Shown here: positions 45,601 to 56,896 of the stretch, in pieces
Position numbering within the stretch: the stretch's first letter is position 1
How the letters are laid out: each line of letters begins with the position of its first letter
Origin: Morella rubra
Taxonomy: Eukaryota; Streptophyta; Magnoliopsida; Fagales; Myricaceae
Direction: 5' to 3'
NCBI GenBank assembly: GCA_003952965.2
Contig: CM025852.1
Span: 25,895,457-25,959,456, forward strand
DNA: 64,000 nt
The notes under the pieces: model-generated
What the model saw: only the letters and a program-made list of their open reading frames with translations
Database searches by the model: none
Told to the model about the DNA's origin: nothing
Program-made: the position numbers and the translations under genes

Positions 45601-48600
45601 AGGGACATGGTCAAAGAAATTGAGAACTTAATTAGTGGGAAAAGAACCTAGAAACGAACTTTAGCATTCTTGAAAATCATATGCATGTTGTGTATCTTAA
45701 CTCCTGTATGATCATAAATCACATCTTGTGTACCTTCACTCTGGTATGTTCTAACTAAATCAGTCTCAATTAAAATACGTTATTGTTGGATGCTCATCAA
45801 ATAATAGTTGGTTGCCTCTCTAGTTCACATATCTTCTTCACTACAACTATACATATTATTGTAGATCTCCATCTATTTCTTCCCACTTTATAAACTTCAA
45901 TCATATAAATAGTTATTCATTTGTATCTTTGTTGGACTCAGGGTTCTCTTTTGTCAGTATTGAGACAATTTGCTCGGTTAAAAGGTGACAAGCAAGCTAT
46001 ATCGGTTGGATTTATTGGGTATCCCAATGTTGGGAAGTCGTCGGTTATTAACACACTGCGGACAAAGAATGTAATAATTCTCTCTCTGTTGCTACACTTA
46101 AGATGTTTTCTCTGACAACTGTTAATTCAGTACAGGCACAAAATGCACATCACAGCAATCCATAATTACCCACATAGAGTCCAATCTTATTGACATTTAG
46201 CACTTCTTTGTAATGAAGTTGATGATGATGCTTGCTTCTCTAATGGTTTGGTTTTGCTGACACGTCTTTTTCTCACAAGGTTTGCAAGGTTGCTCCTATA
46301 CCAGGGGAGACCAAAGTGTGGCAGTATATAACCCTCACAAAGAGGATCTTCTTGATTGACTGCCCTGGAGTTGTTTACCAAAACAAGGACTCTGAAACAG
46401 ATATTGTACTGAAGGGTGTGGTATGTTCTAATCACGTGCTTCCATAATGAACAGTTCTGAATAATTTTCAAATATTTAGTCTCTAAGAGCATTATTAGCA
46501 GGTTATCTATTCTAGCTTTTTGGCTAGAATAGAGAACCAATATAGCTAAATGGTTAAAAATATGTGTTTTACAGCTTATCTATTTTAACAAAAGTTAACA
46601 AAAAAAAATTTAACAAGTGAACAGTGGTTATCTATTTTTAGATAACCACTGTTCACTTATTCATAATAAAATAATAATATAATTCCTCTTTTAATTTTTC
46701 TCTCTTCCACTCACGTTCTCTCTCTCCCTCTCTCTTTTTTTCTCTCTCCCACTCACGTCTCTCTCTCCTCTCTCTTTCATTTTTTCTCTCTCTCACTCAC
46801 GCTCTCTCTCCCTCTCTTTTATTTTTCTCTCTCTTCCATTCAAAAAAATAAATGTTAAAAAAAGAATAAAAAAATCTTTGAAAAATAATATTTTAATAGA
46901 ATAGTAAAAGTAGATGGTTAAAATAGAGAAGCTGCTGGGGATTTTTTAAAATGTTATAGTTAAAATAGAGAAGTGTACTTTTTGGTTAAAGTAGATATCC
47001 AAATATGAAGAAGCTGCTAATAATGCTCTAATAAGTTATTAATTATATCCTCTATTTTTGTCCACTTTTCTTTTGGTTTTTATAGTAGTGGATAACTAGA
47101 GGAATTATTCAATTAACCAATATCATCATGCTTGATTTACCTTAAATTAGAATGTTGTAATGAGACCTTTACTGTAAGATCCTTGTGATAGGGCCACTTA
47201 TTCAAAGTTTCTTGACCTTGAGATGGAATGATACCTAATATATCCTGGGAACAGAAGCTGACATAAGGTCATGCAACCATAATAATCATTTTCACCCTTC
47301 ATATTTTTTGCAGTATGGGAAACATTGCTATTCTGAAATAAATTTTAGTTGTATTTGGTGTGCCGAACTTTACCAATAGTTTGTATACGTTATGATTTTC
47401 TTTTCCCAGCCCCTATATGTCTCACTTGCTCTATGAGAGTCCATTGTCCTAGCCAGAAAGTAGTTGGATGTATATCTCATGTAAGCGGTTTACCAATTTT
47501 GATTTTACTTAGATATAGACGGTCCCTTCCCTCTATCCTTCCCCACTGTGATTGCAGAATTGAATCTGTACTATTATTGAATCCTCTCTTGCGCTGCCCT
47601 ATTCCTTTTGAGTCCAGAGAGTTCTGGTGGCGTGTCTTTGTATTAATGTGTTCGGACGGTTTCATTGAGCAGCCGATCTTTATTTATTGTAGATATTGTT
47701 TAAACTAATGACCGTGCCCTTGTATCCAGGTACGTGTCACTAACTTGGAGGATGCTTCAGAACACATTGGAGAAGTTCTGAAACGTGTGAAGAAGGAGCA
47801 CCTCAAAAGAGCATATAAAATAAAAGACTGGTGTGTCATTCTCTCTGTTTGAATTTTGAGACTTTCATGTTATCATTCTGAATGAAACTTTCTGGAGCAT
47901 CCTGGCTTCCAATTATCTTTTGGCTACTGATTTCAAATCTTCACTATTTTAAGATTTGTACTGCCTTTTCTTGGGGATGCTTGATATTAAATATCCCCAA
48001 ATATTGGTTATTAGATAGAAATTTACAGGGATCACTGGGTGCTTGCAATTGATTTCACGCTATAGTTATACTTGAGTCTTCCTTTTGATGAATTTTAAAA
48101 GGTTGTTGCTCAATATCCTTATTTTGTAAGCTAGGAATCCATCACTTGAGCAGTAAACTGCAATCACTTTGCTCCTGTACTTCATTTTACTTGCTTCACT
48201 CTAGGCTGGTGTAACAGCAGTCGAAGGTAACAAAATATTACTGTTGCGTAACATAAAGAGCCGGAGGTACGGTAAACTCGGACTCAGATGGGATAGGATT
48301 GCGCGTGCAGGGCCCTTTGGGTGTCATATTTTGGCCGAGTTTACCCCCTTGCACTTTGGACTTAGTTCCTTTATCAAATGCTGTTTTCACAATGTTGATT
48401 GTTTGTTATGGGGGATGTTTGCAGGGATGATGAAAACGACTTCCTGGTTCAGTTATGCAAATTGACAGGAAAGCTATTGAAGGTATTTCTTTTATATTTA
48501 AGGCTCAACGTGATGTTATGACACCAATTTCGTCCACTGCCCACAATTTTGTTCACTTCAACTTAGTATGAAATTTTCCTTGCACAGATGCCCCACCCCC

Positions 48601-49892
48601 TGCTCAGCCACTGGGGAGGGGGGTGGGGGGTTTGGTCTCTTTTATATTTTACTTTTCTTCTGATCCTTGAGAATTTTATTATCTAACACCTGAATTAGAG
48701 CTGGGCCGGATGCAGTAGTTTGTGCTTAAGAATGAAATTAGGTGGAAGCTTTTTTGAGATTGGCAAGTATTATCGTATGTTCTGTTGGATAGGAGATGCC
48801 ACTTTGTCATAAAACCATGGGCATACTAGGCAATGTGGCAGTATTCTCTGCTAGGAAAATGGGATCAAATATTGGCCAAGCTGGAAATGTCTTCACATGT
48901 CGTATGGAGAATGTAAGTGCTAAAGTCGTGTGGTGGTGAGATAGTGAAAAGTTTAGAAAGGAGTGCATACCTGTCCGTAATGTGCATGGAGGGAAGAGAG
49001 CTGAAATGACCTGATCGTTAATTTGGACAAGGTGAATCCAACAAAAGGGCATTACCTTGAAGTTGTGAGAGATGAATGGAACATGATTTTGGTTGTGGAT
49101 CTCTAGTTGGAGCTGGTTAGGGTAATTGTATACAGACATATGACCTTGAGCATGTAGGGTAGGATTTGGAGACATTGATGACTTGATAAGACTCGCAATC
49201 TTTATAACTTCTCCTGACCTTGTATGATGCATAGTGGGTTTGCTTCTTTCCACCAAACACAATAGAATTTCCTATACATATGCTTTTCAGTTTCAGCGAG
49301 CGAACTCCTTTGGCTAGTTAAGTAAATATGGAATGCATGTGGCCTACTTTTGATGCTTCACAATTATCCTTACAAAATTGTGCTTATAGTAATCATCGAT
49401 GGCAAACTGCTTTCTATACCTACTGGTTCGCATTTGATTTTGCGACAAACAAAACAATATTCTTCATGACTGACTTTTACTTTTTGAATGGGATATTTAG
49501 GGTGGGGGAACCTGACTTGATGACTGTGTGCGAAGAAGATGGTTCTCTGACTGGCAGAGGGTAAGATACCCTTTTTTGTGCCTCCAAAAAAACAAGAAGA
49601 CAAGTCATTGGATGAACCTAATACTCTTGGTGCTGACAAAGATGAAGTCGTGGAGAACAGTCAGGCATCTGCAGCTTTGAAAGCCATTGCAAACGTTATA
49701 TCATCACAGCAGCAAAAATCTGTCCCTGTTCAAAGGGATCTCTTCAATGAGAATGAGTTGAAGGGTGACACAGATGCACAACTTCCAGAAACTGATGGCG
49801 AGACTTCTGAGCAGCACCCTGATGCTGAGGATGACACGCCGGAGCAGCTTCCAGCAACTGAGGATAAGATTGCCAACCAGCTTCCTGCGTGA
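42674..49892 (+). CDS. NUG2: Nuclear/nucleolar GTPase 2 (NUG2), last exon with frame lesions
   Basis: Eleven exons: 42674-42905, 43218-43351, 43700-43829, 43997-44157, 44717-44818, 45043-45147, 45942-46070, 46280-46420, 47730-47830, 48425-48482, 49501-49892. The first ten give 431 intact codons. It is a circularly permuted YlqF/NOG2-type GTPase: G4 NKCD (252-255) precedes G1 GYPNVGKS (314-321), G2 PIPGET (337-342) and G3 DCPG (358-361). The basic N-terminus ([18 protein letters not shown]) and NGP1NT region support nucleolar pre-60S maturation and export. In exon 11 the expected [25 protein letters not shown] is present only in pieces across three frames (49501-49586), with a net +2 bases. 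Beyond that the frame [15 protein letters not shown] runs cleanly to TGA 49892. As written, the frame stops at 49513-49515. Confidence 0.92.
44898..44992 (+). mobile_element. 5'-truncated LINE 3' end with 19-bp TSD (NUG2 intron 5)
   Basis: A 95-bp insert ends CTTTAATAAAATTTTACTT, then ATAAAAAAAAAC, a LINE-like 3' end with A-tail. It is bracketed by a perfect 19-bp duplication AATGTTCCCTCCTAAAGCT (44879-44897 and 44993-45011). Length, A-tail and long TSD are the signature of target-primed reverse transcription of a severely truncated LINE. Confidence 0.85.
46487..47028. mobile_element. PIF/Harbinger-like MITE in NUG2 intron 8 (542 bp)
   Basis: Termini GAGCATTATTAGCAGGTTAT (left) and GCTGCTAATAATGCTC (right) are inverted copies, with TAA on both sides (46484-46486, 47029-47031), a 3-bp TWA duplication typical of PIF/Harbinger. 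Internally it has a (CT)n-rich stretch (46700-46840) and a perfect 20-bp hairpin at 46615-46658. It is non-autonomous. Confidence 0.82.
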
Positions 49893-50433
49893 GTTGTAGA
49901 TTTTTTGTCCCTAGGAGGAACTCATTTTTTTAGTAGAGGCAGTTGTGTCCAGCTCTTTTTCCTAAGAGGGTTTTTGTAGTCTTGAGAGATTGTTTTAATT
50001 ACTTTTGTGTCAAACTGCACGTTTCATCCTAATTATATCAGATTTCAGGTTCTTTTCCCATTATTCTGTACGATGAGTTCAATTGACTTGCTGAGCTTTC
50101 AACGTGACTGGAATGTCTCAAAGACAATAATACCTCTAGATTGGAGGTATCTGTTTGTTCATCTTTCTTCGGTGGGTCAAAAACTCGTTCCTCATCAGGG
50201 GGCGGGCCAACACATGCTGATCAGCATTCCAGCACACCAAACAAAAACGGGCCCTCGTTCAGAACTTGAAATCTAATAAATTTGGGTTTTATTTGTTCTT
50301 TACAAAATGCACCGGAGACGCCATCCAGCAATCTTGGACTGCAGTTATCATTTTGAAAAAAAAATGTAAAGAAAACATCTCCCCCCGATGCCACTCTAAA
50401 AACGAAGTGTCCTGCTCTCTGGCTCCCTCTCTC
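49893..50433. other. Convergent 3' region between NUG2 and TIG
   Basis: 541 bp separate the two stop codons. It should contain both 3' UTRs. No independent gene is supported. Confidence 0.5.
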
Positions 50434-53400
50434 TCATCTAGTTACACGCTGAATCTCGGCATGCTCTCTCAACCATTCAAGCACCTTTGCTCCCTCCAAT
50501 ATTTCCTGCACCTGCACAAATTCCGAGGGAAATAGTTCGTTGTCAAAAGTCCTCAAGTTATCCTTCAAAGATAGATGCAGGGGGAAAGAGTAGTTAGGCT
50601 AAAAGTCATGTATATTGATAGCCCCAGAAGATCTCCGAAGCCCAACCGAAGCTATATTGATTACTATATATACACCAGAAGGGAAAGAAAACGAAGTTCA
50701 TTTTCACGGTGATTTTGGGAATATTAAAGCACACTTTGGTTTATCAATAAGATGCGACTAGAGGTGCTTCAAGTCTCTTGTTGGTCCCCTGGACAGGCCC
50801 TTTTGAAGGTCCGACAGCAGAGTTGGCTTATAAAAAGGTTTACCCAAAAGGAAAGCTGTGATAGTACTCCACTTCTTTAGAAGAACGGTGTGCACATACC
50901 TGTTCCCTCACCCTCTCCTCATCATATTCTTGTTTTTGACGTTTAAATTCAGCAATGGAGTTCTCAACCTCCTTCACAAGCTCGTCCATGGAAAACTGCA
51001 AACCAGCAAACTGAATATTGATATCGTTGTAAAGAAGCAAAATACAACTGTAAGCAAGTATGCCTTCTATTAAAGACCAGCAAGTGATGCATAATGAAAT
51101 TTTGAAAAAAACTGATTGTGATAAATTCAATTGGCAGACAACATTTGCCCCCACATTCTGGTGAAGCCCGTGTAATACAACAGGAAAGATCACATTCAGA
51201 TATCTACCTGTAAATTTTCACGTTTATATATATCTCCAACTGCCAGATTTTGTTTTATTAAATTCAATATATTCTCCTTCTGGTTTTCAAGATACTCGTT
51301 GACTGCCTTTGGACTTGATAGAGAAGCCAATTGTTGTTCATTCAGTTTCATATTTGCCTGTGCCACCATAACACCAGAGTGAGAACTGATACACGCACAA
51401 CTGAGAAATTGGGAGAAAGTTGAAACTAAAACATGCATGTAGGAAGAATTATGAAATTGGATAACCTTGACACGACACATATTTTTCCAAGTACCAACCT
51501 GTATCTCTAGAAGTTTGGCTCCATAAAGCTGCCTGCCTTGTTCCTCAAACAAGGATTGAGGAATATCAACCTCTACCATCTGGGACATACCAATGTTTAC
51601 ACACATGCAAACTCAAAATTAAAAAGAAAATAAAAAGGAGGATGCTTTTAAAGTAGGGGTTTTCTTGATCGATTTATCAGTCTTCCAACAAGGATGAACT
51701 CAATGGCGAATTTGGTCTTTATCAATTCAAGTTCTGTCTACAGGCCAGCTACATAGGTCCCATCAAATTATTGATGCTAAGTTGGTAATGTCATCTACAT
51801 TCATGCGAATACCAAATGTTCCAATGTCCAATCGGAAAGTGTTTATGTGCCTACTCAGGGAACCAATAAAACTCATCTGATATGCATTTTTTCTTTTCTT
51901 ACGTGATAATACATATCAGGAGAAATTTCCTTCACAAGCTCATCCAACACAGGCACATAAGAGAAAAAATTCAAAGCATGCATAGCCAATGTTCAGAAAG
52001 ACAAGCATCAATCAGAAACCACAAGGAACAGAGTCAATTACGATGATGCAGTTACAGAATAGTAATACACCTTTTGAAGCTGGCCTAGAATTGCATTATC
52101 TGTTGCTTGTTCTCTAGCTGTTAGCTCCACTTCTAGATATCTCTGTAACAATGATTCCTCAACCTGAAGATTTGTACGGCCAAAAAAAGTCATCTAAAGT
52201 TAATTGGATAAGATGTCTAGATTTTTCAGTGTGACCCCACCGAGATTACCTGCTTCAGAGTAGTACATCCAGGAAGAAGCCTATCAGCAAGGGAGTCATC
52301 CAATTTAGGTAAGTCTCTGTAAAATAGTTCTTTACATGCAACCTGAAAAAGTGCATCCAATAAAAATAGCCATTTTTCAATGCTCAGTACGGGAATATTG
52401 AGAGTATTGCAGAAAACAATTTAACCATGCTTTGACCGGTTGAAGAGGCTGATAAGAACAAGGAAACAGCATTTATGATTCCAGGATATGGATGCCTTTA
52501 TTATACACTTAAGAGTCTTCTGAAATGAAGGCACTCACAGTAAACTGAGCATGAACACCACGGAGATTTTCTTGTTTCCAAGATTCGGGAAATACAAGAG
52601 GAAAGGACTTTGTTTCACCTCGTTGAATTCCCATAATGGAATCAAGAAAACCAGGAAGTACTTTGTCACCATCTTCTGTATCAAAATTAAAACCTGCAGG
52701 TAGAATATAGACTTGAGCGAGGAAATGCCTGCATTAGAAATGGAAAATGACAAAAGCATACACATCTTCAGTGCATACTGGCAGACCTTTACTCTCGGCA
52801 GATGGAATCTTCTGAACATTCAACTCATCTTGATCAATTGTTGTTGCTGATACGTCAAGGACAGCAACATCACCGACCTGTGGAAAGTGCAAATTTGGAA
52901 CAATCCACAATGCTCATATGAATATAAACTACCGTCAAAGAATATGACAATGGATCACAACACTTTTATTATGGCTTGACTGGCTACACTAGGACAGTTG
53001 AATGGTTCATGTTGGCTAAACTTTTTCGATGCAGTTTTTGACAGGACTTAGAAGCATCAATTTACCTAAACCCAAAAGGCCACAAACGGATTCAAAGTGG
53101 AAATAATAATTTAAGCAACGTTCAAAAGAAGAAGCAACAAGTTAAATGTCTATCATACTGAAGTAACTTGACTTGACTTACCTGCAGTCCTCTGTCAGTT
53201 ACAATTTTCATTGAACCGAGGGACTTGTGACGACGTCTCAGTTCTTGTTCATAAGCTCTCTGCGCATCTATGTCACTGTCCATTTCCACAACAATCTTTA
53301 AGTTCCTGTATCCATTCTCAGGAATCCATTTAACTTGAGGTGCAACGTCAACAATGACATCATATCTGGAGCAAATCTAATATAAATTAAAGAAGATAGT

Positions 53401-55311
53401 AAGAACATGCAAGTGAAATGTACAAAATAAGAAGTATACATGACAAACCTGAGAGTGTTGAGAGAAGAATAGGTCTGCTCCATCTCAGAAAATTTGGTTA
53501 CTATGCGGACTGAATCTCTCAAAGCCCTGCCTGTCAGCTGTAGAATAAACCACATCAAGAGAACAATTGATATGTCTAAGCAAAAGATCAAGATAGCATC
53601 TTTAGCTTAAATACCCAACAAAGTCAATGCTGGTTATGAAATAAATGGTGCATAGTTCTAAAGAAATTTCTTATGGAATAACTAAGTCATTCATTGAGAA
53701 TTTCCTACTAAACATTTGCTGGAAAGCAATTCCCACCCACTAGAGATGTCTAGTTTTGACAGTTGATGCAACTTTCGTACACTTCCATAAGTAATAAATG
53801 GTTTTGGTGTGGGGATTGTAGAATGAAAGACGCTGCATATATGTATATAACAAACTTGGAAAACTACAGCAAATAAGTTGCAGATAAGGGACCATCTATT
53901 TCTTTAATTTTTGGAAATTTCAACTCCTATTTGACAGAATCTGAAACAAAAATAGGAACTTGCAAATACACATTTAGAGTTACATGCTCTAGCAACCAGT
54001 GCTTCTATATAAATTATGACTGAATGTAATAAACCTACCGACATAAACTCAAAGTGGAACCCAAAAGACTTTCATCGAAATCCAGGGCTAGATGTAAACT
54101 TGTTTCCAGCAACCTAGACTCAAGGTGCTCATCATACATACTTCTTTAAATGCACAAAAATGCAAGAATGAGATGCAGAAACATTGGAAATGCATTACTC
54201 GAGACTTGAAATGTTATCTATATGAAATCCTCACATCTTGCCGAGGCCATAGCATGCCATTGGAAGTGTCCTCTGCAAAATAGATTCAATGGTAGCCTTT
54301 TGGACATTTTTCTTCCCAACATAACCTAAAAGTATACTTTCGGGAACCGTCTTTCCAGGGCGAAATCCAGGGACCTAAGGACGCGAGAAAACAAAAACAA
54401 CATCAAAATAACTCTTTTTTCTGAACAAGTAAACCTTGTTTCCAGCGAAAAGCACCTTCGCTTGCTTCATGAACTCAGTTAGGACCCTCTTATAGCAATC
54501 ATCGCATACAGCTGGTGGAACTTCTACGTTCAACCTAACCTGCACAAAGCGATGTATGCAAGAATAGAGGTTTCGTTTAATTTAAAATATGCATCGAATC
54601 TCAGCAACAATAATTATTGTCACATTTACGCAAATACATAAATGCATTACTCGTAAAGCACTTGAAATTTGCTCAGGAAAAAAAGTACTTTGAATCTATA
54701 AGAGAATGAAGCTGCATCCATTCACATCTTGCATTATGCGAAAGAAGACGTCTGGTTGCATTAACCAAGTAATAAGACACTTGGAAGTGCAAGAAAAAAG
54801 AGCCATTCGAGTTTAGCTAAAATCCCGAACAACAATGTGAGACAGAGAGACAGAGAGGCCTACCTGTTTAGCTGATAAAAGTAGATTAGAAAGACCCAAC
54901 TTAATAAACGGAGTAAAACTCAAAGCAGAGATACTAATAAAACAGAGGCACCGCCAATAATTATACGGTCAATTAAGACAGCCAATGCAGTAGTCAAAGA
55001 CTCACTCTGCAATTGGGTTCTTCGCTCTCCTTGACCTGGATATCCGCTGGAAGCCGATCTTTTTTGTCTCCGAGAGCGACCGAAGAAGAAGAAGACGCTG
55101 AAATGGCGAAGTTACGAGGATTTGAAGAACGTGGAAGTGGTTGAAGGAGGTGGACTTCGCGGGAAGGAGTGCGAAGCTTGAAAAAACTAAATGTTCTATG
55201 CCTTGAACTCACAACTGGGGCTCTGACCAAAGAATATGCAGAAGATGTTTGAGAGGGTCGAGATAAGTTCTTGTTCAGTAATCCTGAAGAGCGACTAACA
55301 CAGAGCTCCAT
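50434..55311 (-). CDS. TIG: Chloroplast trigger factor-like protein TIG
   Basis: Thirteen exons: 55311-55006, 54539-54456, 54374-54242, 53530-53449, 53365-53182, 52877-52787, 52693-52539, 52342-52250, 52163-52071, 51579-51499, 51357-51208, 50995-50900, 50511-50434; 541 residues. Residues 1 to about 85 form a Ser/Arg-rich plastid transit peptide. The ribosome-binding domain follows (VEVPPAVCDDCYKRVLTEF, VPGFRPGKTVP at 131-141). An FKBP-type peptidyl-prolyl isomerase domain lies at about 264-350 (VGDVAVLDVSATT..GFLDSIMGIQRGETKSFPLVF), then the long helical chaperone domain ending ILEGAKVLEWLREHAEIQ. It should assist co-translational folding in plastids. Odd: exon 3 uses a GC donor and carries four extra bases relative to the family. 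The frame closes only if exon 4 starts at the second acceptor (53530), 7 nt past the expected one (53537). Confidence 0.92.
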
Positions 55312-55512
55312 CGTCGGTCTCCGCAAGAGCAAGGAGATAAAGAAACAGAACTTTGTAGGATATTTGTATCCTTCCCAGGGACAGCTAAAAAAAAAAAAAA
55401 CTAAAACTAAATAATTTTTATATTTATCTAATCTATATTTTATACGAATTTTATTTTGCTTTTCACTACCAAATCTTCTCTTCCTCTCTTTCCTAACTAA
55501 TCTTTACTTGAC

Positions 55513-55745
55513 TTCGGCCCAGAGGAGGCGAGGAATCCAACCAACTGATCTATCTTGACCCAAATGATTGGGCCTTCAGGTTCATATCTTTTCTATCCTG
55601 AGTGGGTCCATTTAGGGCCGTCCAAAGCCTTCGGCCCATAGGAGGCAAATAATCCAACCAACTGATATTCCTGACCCAAATGATTGGGCCTTAAGGTCCA
55701 TATCTTTTCTTTCCTGAGTGGGTCCATTTAGGGCCTTCCAAAAGG
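55513..55745. repeat. Tandem duplication, 117-bp unit, two copies
   Basis: TTCGGCCCA starts at 55513 and 55630. Each copy continues with 'atccaaccaactgat', 'gacccaaatgattgggcctt' and 'cctgagtgggtccatttagg'. The copies differ by a handful of substitutions and small indels. It lies just upstream of the TIG gene. Confidence 0.85.
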
Positions 55746-56815
55746 CACTACCATAATAACCCAATAAATGCCAAAACCAGAGCCTGCAATTTCCAAAGAT
55801 AGCATGGGACAAGACCAAGTTAGTCATCGGACGTAGAAGTCCGGGCTGGTTTGCGGCTCCAAATCCAATAGCTTCTTTTACGGTGCAACTTGCAAGGAGT
55901 TCATATAATATCGCTGCATTTGTCCTGAAGGCGATGAATAAATGCTGGTTGTGTCATTTACTATAAGAAGATAAATTTCTTGCTGACAGAGAGGACCAAA
56001 ATTTAAAGACGTAACGTACCCTTGGCCGTTTCATTGAATCGCCAGGCTGGGGCTACCGGCTACGCGTTGCTGGTAGGCTTTTTGGCTCGTCAATGTCGTC
56101 ATCTATAACTATGCTGTACAGCCAGGTTCGAAGAAAGGTCATGGATACGCGTAAATTATTGGAAGGCAACAATGCTTAATTAGGGAGGTTTTTTTTCTTT
56201 TCTTTTCTTTCTAGGCTAAGTAGGGAGCTTTCTCAGCAGACAAACACGTATTCGTAGCCAAAATCAGATACCATTATTAGAGAAAGAGGGACTGCTAACA
56301 AACTACAAACGAGTCTGATGTTCTTGTTGTTGTTGTTGTTTTTTTTTTCTGTTCATTGGAATAGTTGCAAGCATTTTTGGGACTTCTGGATTAACCATGC
56401 ATGTTTAAAAATTAATTTCATTGTTAAATCGATCTACTAGCACTAGTGATGCACTAATGATGCTCTGGCTCATCGAACAAGCTGTTGCTACTCATCTGTA
56501 CCTATGGTTTTAATCTTCCGATCTGCATGCATTCCAGCTTTTGTCTGGTTTGACAGCTGCGCTTGCTGTCAGCGATAAATCCAGAAGGGACAAAGAAATA
56601 AGGTAACACAAGTATGGGGTACTAGGATGTTTCCGACGACCCATTCTGTTTATCATGTCCTCGACTTTGTCTTCTTCTGGTGAGCAAGGTTAAAAATAAT
56701 TGAAGTTCCAGATCTTTTTCGAGGATTAGGTGCATATGAAGAGCCTTGGTTTCTCCACTTTGGTGGATTTTCTCGTGTAAGCCCTTCCTGCCCATCCTCT
56801 GCGGCAGTCAGCTGC

Positions 56816-56818
<3 letters not shown>

Positions 56819-56892
<74 letters not shown>
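56819..56892. repeat. Compound (TA)n(GA)n microsatellite
   Basis: About 17 TA units pass directly into about 19 GA units. This is a perfect compound SSR, likely polymorphic. Confidence 0.95.

Positions 56893-56896
<4 letters not shown>

Noticed and set aside
48807..49262. Open minus-strand frame of about 150 codons inside NUG2 intron 10
   Set aside because: It begins with TTG, has no recognisable domain or splice continuation, and lies antisense in an intron. A chance frame or decayed repeat is more likely.
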